A program made the position numbers and the translations under genes. A DNA stretch of 64,000 bases, from assembly GCA_950295325.1 (NCBI GenBank), contig OX485809.1, positions 2,108,001 to 2,172,000 on the forward strand. The letters are read 5' to 3'. The notes under the pieces were generated by a model. The model made no database searches. It saw only the letters and a program-made list of their open reading frames with translations, and was not told the DNA's origin. The stretch's first letter is position 1. Every line of letters begins with the position of its first letter. The stretch comes from Polytrichum commune (taxonomy: Eukaryota > Streptophyta > Polytrichopsida > Polytrichales > Polytrichaceae). This document shows positions 22,927-32,800 of the stretch, in pieces.

Positions 22927-24118
22927 TACACATTTCACTTAGTCTTGTTTATGTGACTGCCTCGACAAATTCTAATTTCCCTATAACTTGGATTGTGTAG
23001 ATGTCGGGGTTGAATATATACTCCTACATAGAGGATGGCGATCTGCCATTTTATAGGGTGCAAAAATCGCTGGCGAAGAAGATGGACATCCTCGATTGGA
23101 TCCCGGGTAGCTACGTCGACGAGGTTGTTCAGGGTGGCGAAAACCCTCTTGATAGGGTGAGGCGCATCAACCTGGAGGAAATGGCCATGAGGGCCACGAC
23201 CCAAGTTCCCGAACCTCTGGTCGGGTTGCATCCGGGCAATCCGTCCCGCACAGAAGGTGGCGAGGTTGAGGAGGAGGAGGAGGAAGAAGAGGAACACGAG
23301 GAGGCGGAGAAGGAAGGCGACGTCGAGGAAGGGGCAACGGGCTTCACGCAAGAATCCGAAGCCCCTCAACGGAAGAAGGCGATGCGGGCGGCAACCCCGC
23401 AGAGTAAGCTCGTGCCCGTCCTGACTGTGGACGATGCACGGGACATGTACTCCAGGGACGCCACCGCCACGTTCAGGGAGAGGAGGAAGTTGAAGGGGAA
23501 GAAGCTGTATGGCGACTACTCCGTGGAGGAGACCATTGCCATAAGCAGCGAGGACGACGATGATATTGAGCTCGCCAAACGGCTCAGATCAGATCCCCCC
23601 TCCCCGACAGCGTTCGCTGGCATGGTTAGGGTGAAGCCCGAGGTCCTGACGGTGGAGGAGGCAAACGAGAAGATGAGGAGGGACGAGGAGCAACGCGTCC
23701 ATCTGCAGAAGGCTGCCGCGGAAGAACCCTCAATGCGGAACGAGGTCGCACAGCTGAGGGCTCTCCTGTTGGAGCAGGAGCGACAGAGGGCGATGGCCCA
23801 ACCTCCGTCCCACGCCGACTTGATATCACAAGTGATACAAGGAATGTGGGCGCAAGGTTTGGTGGTGGCTCCCTCCAGCTCCTTCCCGCACTTGCCCCCC
23901 GGCTTCCCTCCGCAGAGCATCCCTCAGCAGCCTGTGCCGCAATCGTCTTTCAACTTCCAGCACTTGATGCGGCCCCACCAAGTTCCGTACGCGCCGGTCC
24001 AGCAAGTGAATGACCCCAACATCTGGCGCGTCTCTAGAGCCTCCTCCCCTTTGGGCCCTCCACCACTTCGGCCCCCGATAGTCATGGCGCCCCCTCACCA
24101 ATCGGACGACCCCAGGAT

Positions 24119-24209
24119 GTTTGGGTCGACCGACCCAAACCCACGATCCACTGTAGTGTCCGAAGGGCCCTCTCCAGATGCAGGACAGTTTGGGTCGGGC
24201 GACCCAAAC
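24119..24209 (+). repeat. Two 22-bp palindromes inside the coding exon
   Basis: Copies at 24119-24140 (centre AC) and 24188-24209 (centre GG) lie in frame within the third exon, where they encode FGSTDPNP and FGSGDPNP. They keep the frame open because the palindrome contains no stop codon in any of the six frames. Confidence 0.95.
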
Positions 24210-24509
24210 CCCGTTGCAGCGCAGTCCTCCCTTGACCAACATGGGTGTCAACTAGACACGGCCATGCTAGATGTTGAAGGCCTGCAAGGGCCTGGTGATA
24301 CCTCTACTCCTAACCAAATCGATGAACGCATGCATGATGCACATGCGGAGATTGGTTTAGGACAAGGGCCTGATGCCGATCGTTTGCAGGAGAAGGTTCC
24401 TGACGTCGTCGGAGAAGGCGGTGGCGAGAGAGGCGGGGCAGCGGGGACGGTGGAGGCTTCCACATCGTCGAGACATGACCAGGGTGAGGTAATACACTGA
24501 GCCCTCCCA

Positions 24510-24531
24510 GTTTGGGTCGACCGACCCAAAC
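24510..24531. repeat. Single 22-bp palindrome just after the exon
   Basis: A perfect copy with centre AC. It lies 10 bp after a TGA stop, or 18 bp into an intron if the donor GAG/GTAATA at 24491 is used. The position shortly after a donor matches the two preceding introns. Confidence 0.95.
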
Positions 24532-24979
24532 TTCTTGGGTCATTGTCTTGTTGGCCTGGTCGTGTCCCCCTTGCTAGGAGGAAATGCACACCCCCTGCCC
24601 CCCCCCCCCGCTCTACACTTGCTCCCCCTCCCCCCAACGTGCCCCCCCGCGATCCCCTTCGTCTCGTCTGCATTCGACTACGCTCGACCTTGGCGGCGCG
24701 CAACCAATTTTGTGGATGTAGAATTAGGATAGTGTGTTTTCCCTCGTTCACCGCGCCCCCCCCCCCCATCAAATTGTACATAGAGATTTGTAACAATAAA
24801 ATTATTATTTTTGGCGCCCATATGTTTGCATCCGTGTCCCAATGTATGTTGTTCCCCTTGTATGTTTTTTTTGCCACCAATGGTCCAATTCTTCTTGTGT
24901 TTGCACAAAATTTCCGTTCTGCTTGAGATGGACATAGCATAACATAGTCCTCGCCGCCTTCTCTCGCTCGTCGCCGCAG

Positions 24980-25792
24980 GGATCGGAGCATAGCGTCGCA
25001 GCTCCCCACCGATCCTCTCCGAGGAGTGTGGAGGACAGCGCGGTGGTCCCCCCGATTTTGCCCTCGCCACCTTCGCCTCCCAAGACCCGGTTCCTGGTGC
25101 TAGACCTCAACGGGGTCCTTGTCCAGTGCGTGCATTGTCCGAGGGTCCCCACGGTGCCTTTTTGCAAGCCCGAGGACGCCAACTACGATGGACCCCCCGC
25201 GTACATCAAAAGCAAGCTAGTGTACCTCCGCCCGTCCCTTCGGCGCTTCCTACAGGTCGCCCTATCCAAATGGTGGGTGATCATTTGGAGCTCCATGAAG
25301 TCCGAGAATACCCAGGCCGTCGTGGAGTTCATCTTCAAGGGACTCCAACCCCCGTGCTTGGTCCTAGGACAGGATTCTTGTAAAACATTGTACACCCCCG
25401 AGGGCAGGGTTGTGAAGAAGCCCAACAACCCCGCCGTAAACCAATTTCTTAAGGTCTTGAAGCCATTCGTATGGGACCAGCGTCCGACCATGGTCGGCTG
25501 TCCCTACGACGTTCGCCCCACCCGTGACAACACGTTGATGGTGGACGACATCGCTTCCAAAAACATTTTGAACCCGACCTCCAACTTCATAGTTTGCCCC
25601 ACGTGGACGGTCGAGAAGGTCCGAGACCGCTTTTTGTTAGACCTACTTAAGTACATTCAAACGCTCGTGGGGAGCGGACTACCCGTGCCCCGGTTCCTTA
25701 GTTGTAATCCGATAGGCGAAAGATACATGGATCCGAAGGACTATATGTACAGAGAGTTGTACGCTCACGCGAAATATAATAAATTCATTTGA
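24980..25792 (+). CDS. FCP1/NIF-like HAD phosphatase domain exon
   Basis: The open exon begins after the acceptor CTCGTCGCCGCAG at 24979 and ends at a TGA at 25790-25792 (about 270 codons). No convincing ATG precedes the domain in frame, which supports splicing from an upstream exon. Phase 0 fits a donor at 24491. Visible HAD/FCP1 features are FLVLDLNGVLVQ (25090-25125; the family's DxDG is DLNG here), VYLRPSLRRFL, VIIWSSMKSEN (the motif II Ser/Thr region), a Lys in KKPNNP and MVDDIASKNILNPTSN (motif III, Asp-Asp). FCP1-type domains dephosphorylate proteins such as the RNA polymerase II C-terminal tail. Asn in place of the second motif I Asp raises doubt about catalysis. Being inside a repeat-flanked locus, it is probably a transposon passenger or the C-terminal half of the ParB-like protein. 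Confidence 0.65.
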   Translation, partial: GSEHSVAAPHRSSPRSVEDSAVVPPILPSPPSPPKTRFLVLDLNGVLVQCVHCPRVPTVPFCKPEDANYDGPPAYIKSKLVYLRPSLRRFLQVALSKWWVIIWSSMKSENTQAVVEFIFKGLQPPCLVLGQDSCKTLYTPEGRVVKKPNNPAVNQFLKVLKPFVWDQRPTMVGCPYDVRPTRDNTLMVDDIASKNILNPTSNFIVCPTWTVEKVRDRFLLDLLKYIQTLVGSGLPVPRFLSCNPIGERYMDPKDYMYRELYAHAKYNKFI

Positions 25793-25911
25793 GATACTAC
25801 ATGGTGTGCCATTGTGTGTGATATATTATGCCTCAATTGTATATCGATTTTCACATGCTCTCCCCTCCCCCCCTCCCCTTGGGTTTTGTTTTGTTTCCTT
25901 TTTTGCGCCAG

Positions 25912-26699
25912 CGTTTGGAGCCCTCGATTGAGATCGTCAGCGAATCAAACTTGGGGAGCTTCTTCTACGAGACCGTCTACGATGCCGCGTCCACCATCGA
26001 CTACTCCAAGGAGCCTCTTGACGCCGGCGTCGTCGATAGCCCCCCACCCAAGCAAATCTTCCGGCGATCTGCGTCCCCGTCACCGTTCAAAGGCATAAAT
26101 CGCAAATGCGTCCGGACATCCCCCTCTCGGCCCGGCGGCAGTAGTACACCTCAACGGCGGCTGCGGATGGACGCTCGGCCTACGAAGAGTGGAACCCTTC
26201 CTATTCCTTTGCGGGATGCCTTGCCCCTCCTCGCCAACTCCGACGGGAACGCCCCCAGTGACAAGGTGAACCCCCCCCCCAAAAAAAAACATGGTTATCC
26301 ACGCATTACAATCATTTTGCACTTAAAAAATGAACGTGTGACACGTTTGGGTCTTCCTCCCTAAACTAACACATGTGTTCTTGCATTGACGCGTTGCAGG
26401 TTGCTCCCACCCGTAAACCTATGCGGTCTAGTGCGTCCATCGAGTTGGAGCGTTTCTACTCCATGACCAGAAATGCAAGACAGTCCACTTCATCGTATTC
26501 GAATTCTTCGTCGTATAATTCGGGCGGCCGACGGAATCCAAAATGTGTTATTGATGGCGTTCACCCCAAGAATGGCTATAGTCGCGGGGCGGAGATTTTC
26601 AGGAATGTTGAAGCAATGCGAGCAAAAGAAGCCGCAGCAAAAGAAAAAGAGGCAAAAGAAAAAAAAAGCAAAAGAAAAAGAGGTAGTCTCCGAGGCTAG
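25912..26699 (+). CDS. C-terminal Ser/Lys-rich exons downstream of the FCP1-like domain
   Basis: Two exons, 25912-26265 and 26400-26699, are joined in phase 0 (AAG/GTGAAC donor, GCGTTGCAG acceptor). The first follows a strong polypyrimidine tract and CGCCAG acceptor, so it must be spliced to something upstream. The FCP1-like exon is the obvious partner, but a TGA at 25790 intervenes and no clear phase-0 donor precedes it. The product starts RLEPSIEIVSESNLG, is Ser/Pro-rich and basic, and ends in a Lys/Glu run (AKEKEAKEKKSKRKRG). The intron holds a degenerate 22-bp palindrome (26345-26366). I recognise no domain. Confidence 0.5.
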
Positions 26700-26869
26700 A
26701 TAGGCCATAGTAGGCGTAGGGTTTTGGGCCATAGGCAAGAACATTTTGGGTCGCACTATCCAATGGATGTGTGGTGTTAGCATGCTATGCATTTTACATG
26801 CCACACTTTGTATGTTTTTTTTTGCAATAATATAAGTGTCACATGATTTCCCCTTCCATATGGTCTAAG

Positions 26870-27080
26870 GTTTGGATTGCCCTACCTAAACCATCACAAA
26901 TATGAGTTTGGAATATTTTGTATGTTATATTATATTGGTTCACATATTTCCCCTTCAATATGATCTATGGTTTGGATTGCCCTACCTAAACCATATTCAT
27001 ACAAGTTTTTGTGCGATAATATGAATGTTTTAAGATTTCCCCTTCAACTTGGCCTAAGGTTTGGATTGCCCACCCTAAAC
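26870..27080. repeat. Three degenerate 22-bp palindromes in about 95-bp units
   Basis: GTTTGGATTGCCCTACCTAA-type copies start at 26870, 26970 and 27059, each preceded by TTTCCCCTTC. They are a decayed form of the palindrome and grade into the direct repeat at 27059-27235. Confidence 0.8.
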
Positions 27081-27235
27081 AATCCCAAATATTGAGTTAT
27101 TAATGGGGTTCTTGTTCTAAACACCCACTTCAAAGTGTTCGCATCTTACAACTTTCTCCAATATGTGTTCCATTTATCCTTGTTCTTATTTCTGTGAATG
27201 TCTCAAAATGCCCAAAAAGTCTCAATTTAACGAAT
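27059..27235. repeat. Right member of a direct-repeat pair
   Basis: It matches 17574-17755 in the same orientation: degenerate palindrome, then CACCCACTTCAAAGTGTTCG, CTTACAACTTTCTCCAAT, GTCTCAAAATGCCC and TTAACGAATATA. Divergence is considerable. Confidence 0.75.
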
Positions 27236-28949
27236 ATAGTGTTATTTCGATAGTCACCTCCCTGATAGTCAAACCTCGTCAACTTTTGTCTTGGATGTGG
27301 TTAATCAGTACTTGGCACTTCTTCATTTATTTATCTTTCAAACACTTGTGAACAGATATTGAGATGATTTATACCCATATGAATTTGTTACTACCCCGTT
27401 TCATCTATTGAAAAATTTATATGTTGTTGGTCCACTTTATACTGCCGGTCTTTGTTGGTATGTACATGAGATTTTGCACATAATTTCCAATGATCGTAGA
27501 TAGCACATAATAAGAAAGAGGGAGGTACCAAGTGCCAGGAAAGTAAAGGGGATGAAATTAAGCTTGGGTCTTCACCTTGAACATTAGTTGAATACATCAT
27601 GGGAAGAGAAATGAGGGTTTATATGGGGTAGTAATGTGTTGGTAGGCATTGGATTGCAAGTGGTATTCTCTCCTTTAGGCCCAAGACGAGAGGGGTAGGT
27701 GTTTTGGAGGTTCATCATGATGGTTAAATATGACCTTAGTTATTGTGTTGATATCTTCTTTGGTGGTTGGTCTTGCCTAGTGGATTGCTTCCATGATAGA
27801 ATTTTGTTCTACATGATAGGCTGATCCAATCCCTTCCCATTTGAATGACAAGTAGCTAATCTTGATGAACCAAACACCATGTCTTGGTTGTGACGCAAGT
27901 TGAAGTGTGTGAGTTTTATTGGGCATTTTAATGGTGAGGAGAGGTATGAGTGTGTGATGTTGAATGCATTTATTAGGGTGTTTATTGTTGTTAGATGTGG
28001 TGTTTGGTGAAGTGTTACTAGCATCAAGTGACAATAGATGTGTTAGTTTTGTTCAATTCACATTTTCATCGATTGTTGTCATATGGTAATAGTCCTCAAT
28101 GACTAACCATGTCCATTCTTGTTAGGGTTTGCAATTGGTATATAGGATTTCGCAAACTGGAGGCTCTTGAAGTGCTCATGGGCTCCCTTGAGTTTTTCTC
28201 TCTAGATTGTGGCTAAGTTATTATGCTCTTGTCTTCATGTGTTAAATGCAGTTGTTGAGCTACATGCTATGGATGAATAACTGTGCAATGACTTTCTCAT
28301 TGGAAAGTGAGATTGAATTGTTATTTGTAATAAAGGCCTACTTGGTACATGATATGTATTTTGCATATCTAGTGGGGGCATTTATCATAATAAATTAAAT
28401 TGATTAGAAGACACACATGAGTCCATTTTCTAGCTTGCTACTGGTACATTTTATTTTCTCTATAAACCTCTTGTATATAGGGGGTTTAATTTCATAATGA
28501 ACCACGCACATCATTTAGGTCTCCAATGAAAAGTAACCCCCCCCCCCCCCGACCCCAAGGCCGCACACTTCATGTAACAACATACATGCCTTTGCTTTGG
28601 TTAGACCCATATTTTATGACTCTGTAGATCTCCCAACTATGCCAATTCCCTTTCATAATATCTAAATATTGAGTAATTTGCTTCAAGTATCTAAATATTG
28701 AGTAATTTGCTTCAAGTATCTAAATCGTTTTTTAGTTCATTTAAGTCTTTGAATTTTCTCTTGTCACCTACACAAGATTCATCAAAATGATATGTATGAG
28801 GCTACCAATGTTCTAGGATTGATTACCAACTACACCTAATCTAAGGTTGGTTCCTACTGAGGACATAGTGGCAAGGCAAAAAACCAGTACCACATTAGAG
28901 CCAGTAACCAATTCACAAACACCAATTACCGGACGTAGTCGATGTTTGA
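27236..28949. other. Non-coding stretch with simple repeats
   Basis: No gene is supported. It includes a poly-C run near 28538-28552 and a tandem duplication of about 34 bp (ATCTAAATATTGAGTAATTT) at 28660-28728. Short ORFs here lack any recognisable feature. Confidence 0.6.
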
Positions 28950-29345
28950 AACCCTATTGCTCCCTCAACGAACAATTCAATAATTTAGACCAATTCTGAT
29001 TGTCTTGCTCATTACTGATTGTTAACCACGATACAGTGTGACCAACACTGAATGTAAACCCAACAAAAATTATCATTCCTTGTAAATTTCTTGGGGAATT
29101 ATAGATTTACAATGTTGCAATTACTGTCACTTACCAAGTGATTTTTCATTCAAATTTCAATCATCCATGGCGGTATTTCATCACAAGTTGCGGACAAGAG
29201 AAGGTAGGGTTCCAGCCAAAGGATGAACTCATTCATCATCCATGACAGTATTTGTTCTCTTATTGACAAGAAGTGTCATCCAAAAAGCTGCCAGTAACTT
29301 TAAATACCATATGACACTAAATATCATATCTAGTGTAGTTTAACC
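28950..29345. repeat. Dispersed repeat, copy 1 (second copy at 53885)
   Basis: It shares a long ordered series of blocks with 53885-54255: GATTGTCTTGCTCATTACTG, ACACTGAATGTAAACC, TAGATTTACAATGTTG, AAGTGATTTTTCATTCAAAT, AAGAAGTGTCAT and ATACCATATGACACTAAATA. Same orientation, non-coding. Confidence 0.75.
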
Positions 29346-29862
29346 CAACATCAAGTGATACAAAGTGGATGTAAGGATGCCACTCTTAGAACTTTAAGAA
29401 ACTTCAATACCTTTATTTCAAGTGCCTGAGAACACAATTACACTTGATTTATGAGATGCCCTGGCCCGAACATAATTCACAGCCCACCCCCAAGGTCCTC
29501 TTCAACAGCCGCATCAATTACAAACCCTAAGCCCGGGCCCAACAAATCAGCTCTTCACTAGGGGGTGGGGTGGGGAAGAAAAGTTGGATTCTATTGCACA
29601 GGAGGTGACATTACTGGTTTAATCACCCCAAAAAAATAAAAAATAAAAAATGGCATCTTGTCTAAACTTTCGTACACTCAAAAAAGTGGTCCAGTTCTCC
29701 TACGACAAAAATTTGCTTCTTGAAATACAGGAAAGGAAACAAGCTAGACTAAAGAAACCCAACCGACCCTGCAGAGTATTTTACAGGCAATGGCTCCAAT
29801 TTATGTCGAGCAATGCCACTAAAATCACAAGATGAGAGACAGCCTTGATCTAATCTCTCCCT

Positions 29863-32800
29863 TTAATTCTGTGAAGTCGCAGAGTACTCAATCAGAAGGC
29901 GGTTGTCAACAGAAGGTATAGAGGAAAATAGAATCCTTAGCTTGCTGTTTAGCTGATAGAGCAGGGTCCATTGTGTGGCCATCTCCGACTCCTTAAGTTG
30001 TCGCACCACGGAAGCCTGTAACAAGTGGGAAGACAACCTCCAATATGTTGATACATAATTGAAATTAAGAATAAATGACACACATTGGTGTAAGGCCGAT
30101 GTGCCTAATTCAGTTTGTGATCTTAAACAAACACTTATATTTAAGAGGTGTATGGTTGAGTGTGAATCCAAGAACGGACACTAAAAAGACATGTGTTGGA
30201 AAGAGATTGAACTACATGCTCAAAATTTGTTAGCCATTCTAGACATAATAGTCAACATAATTGATGGGACCTGTATGATCATTTATTAACTCATAGAATC
30301 TTCACTTTGACAATGAAAAGGGTCGTCATGACTTCCAAAAATTATGTGGAAAGTGCCTACGGGCATGAATTGGACTTGCTAATCATCTCCCACTAACTGC
30401 ATGTTTCATATCCTATAAGAAGTGGATGCAGAGAGAAAAGCATCTGCTTAAGACTAGCTTACCTTAATGACACCTGTGCGAGTGTCAATCATGAGCTCTT
30501 AACAACCAGCAACTGAGTTTCAATGGTAACTCTCTACCTAGTTGTGACCATTGCCCATAAGCAACCCCTACACATTCTTGCCTATAATTAACATGGTTTG
30601 AACAAGTAAGCCTCGGTTTGCTTTTGGAGACACCTGTACTCAACACAATTAAAAAACTACAGTTTATTCATACAAGTAGATTTATCTGTTAACTCGACGG
30701 GATTTTTGATCAAGAGTTTGATTATTTTGCATACAGCACCTTCCATGTTCGGTAAGCTTTGGGTGCATGCTTGGAAGCAGTGTGGAGGTTCGCAAAAAGA
30801 ACATTCTTAATTGGTTCGTTAAGGACTTCAAACTGATTTTAGCATGCCAAGAGGTGCTAAAATGAGTTGCTCTTCATTCAAATTCAGACACTACCTCAAA
30901 GCATGCACCACAAGAGGAGAGAAACAATTGACTTTGTATGCAAAACAACCAATGGGAAATCATAGGGGACAAAATCCTGACCAAAAACCCTATTGAGTTG
31001 AAAACATAACTCTAACTGTCCAAAAACTACATGTTGAGGAGGATTGAAATCCTCTTTCAAATACCAACAAAATCCAACAAAAATGAAGGTAAATTGATAA
31101 TCAGGAATAACATACCTGCAAATGTCGACCTAGTTGCACCTCCACTTCCGCACCAAACGAGAGATTGGCAAGGGACTTGAAAGGGTCCGTGGTTGGATCA
31201 AGTGACAGCAAATTGGGAATCTGGGGTGCTGAGACAAGACGCCATCGAGCTTGCCCAAATTCACCTTTTGTTTCAATTTTAGGCATGAGAGTCTCAACAG
31301 TAGCTGCAGCTAGTTTTTTAAACGCCAACTGGCCATCACCCTCGAGCAATGAATCTGCCAATTGACTTTCAAACACACGTGCAGCCTACAATAACCCAGA
31401 TATATGATGTTAAATCATTGGGAAGAAAGTGAAAATTTCTGGTAGCTGAAACTCTTTGCGTTCATTTACAGGAGCAATGTAATATCAGTTATAAAAACAA
31501 TGTATAAGTAAAATATTATCATCAGATTGTAGATCTCTAAAAATATGATGAGCGGTATAAATAAGCGTCATCTATCTTGTACCAAAAGGGTGGTGTAAAA
31601 TATATTTGTTGCACCTAGTGGCATATAATGTAACTATCATGTAATACATGTATCAATCTTATGTAGGAATTTGCTTCATTATAGTATAATGTCACACATT
31701 TAAGGAGAATAACAAGGAAATGTAATCATTACCACATTCATTGAAATTTATAATGAAATACATAATGATTTCATGTAAATGTTTAGACTCGGGGAAATTT
31801 GTGATGTGGTTTCATAAAACATAGGGTAAGAAGTGAGGACCTCAATACGAGTGAGAGCATCTTGCTCCCCAGTGCGATTCGATGTCACGACAAGATTGTC
31901 TTGCCAATTGCTGGCCAGCCCTTGTACTTTAATCTGCCAGTCTGCTCCCACCAATGCCAGGTCGAGACTGGGGTCGAAGCCTTGGTCTGGCTCGAATTTA
32001 GCCCTGTTGGGGTGGTCTCTATTTAATCGAACCTGCAATTTAAAATGTAATGCTTAGGGCCACTTTACAGTATGCCCAAGGGCCATGACCATGACATTAT
32101 GAGGGCCCTTGAAACTCAACCTAAGGCCGTACCAAGGAAAATGAACATTGAATTTTGTGTGGTCACTGGCCTTCAAGTGTACTGTAAAGACACATGTGAC
32201 CAGGCTCTCAACCAAATTCTATTTCAATACCATCCTATTCATGTGGGCTCTTCTACACAGTAACTTACAATAAATCAAGGGTTGCGAAAAGTGTCAGTCT
32301 CCTAGTTTGGTGTTAGACCTACCTCCAAGAGGTGGGCTTGACACAAAACCCAACAGGTTATGAAATATTACCCATTACATGCGATGTAGAACTTCATGTA
32401 GGTTTTTCATCATTCAAACTTCCTTGGTCAACTAGGCCCTCAAGCTCTAGTATAAAGTGACGTGGGATGGTCTTGGCATTTTCTACCAATAAAAGATTTT
32501 GGGTTTCAATGGTCATGGACCCTGTGCCCTTTCAAATGTACTGACTTCCAGACAATTAATAACCATTTTTGGTACTGCAGTTCATATTCGAATAAGGTAT
32601 ATTATCAATGAGAGATGCGATAGGCATGAGAAATGTTTCATGAAAACAAACCTGGGTGGCAACAAGATTCACATCTCCATTCTCGAATGTCAAAGTACCC
32701 TTTGGTTTCACCCTCAAGGGATCAGCAAAACCGTTAAGATCCAGCTCCCCACTCACAGCAAAATTGAGGATTAGTGGGTACACCATTCGGAGCTCAGGGC

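Larger units (their letters stand above)
19750..24500 (+). pseudogene. ParB-like (DGQH) protein gene, disrupted; N-terminal part of a possible ParB-FCP1 fusion
   Basis: The start ATG at 19750 directly follows an acceptor (TTCTTACAG). Exons are 19750-21074, 21437-22768 and 23001-24491 (or on to the TGA at 24498-24500), all joined in phase 0 by clear GT-AG sites. Exon 1 contains WLIDGQHSMEASKKI (about 20778-20822), which resembles the DGQ(H/R) segment of ParB/DGQHR nuclease-like domains. Exon 2 is basic and unrecognised. Exon 3 has a long Glu run, a coiled-coil-like QLRALLLEQERQR and Pro-rich stretches. Three breaks are visible: a frame change near 19880 (in-frame TAG at 19882, while the +1 frame continues the protein), TAA at 20187-20189 and TAG at 22361-22363. 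The family assignment rests on one motif. The locus looks like a decayed transposon gene rather than a host gene. Confidence 0.6.

Noticed and set aside
25028-25030. GTG as the start of the FCP1-like protein
   Set aside because: Nuclear genes rarely start at GTG, and the frame is open upstream to a good splice acceptor at 24979, so an upstream exon is the better explanation.
17574-27235. LTR retrotransposon bounded by the two direct repeats
   Set aside because: No gag, protease, integrase or reverse transcriptase coding lies between them, and the repeats lack TG...CA ends and target duplications.
27777-28034. Asn/Thr-rich minus-strand ORFs
   Set aside because: Low-complexity translation of GT-rich sequence in two overlapping frames. 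No start context, domain or splice evidence.
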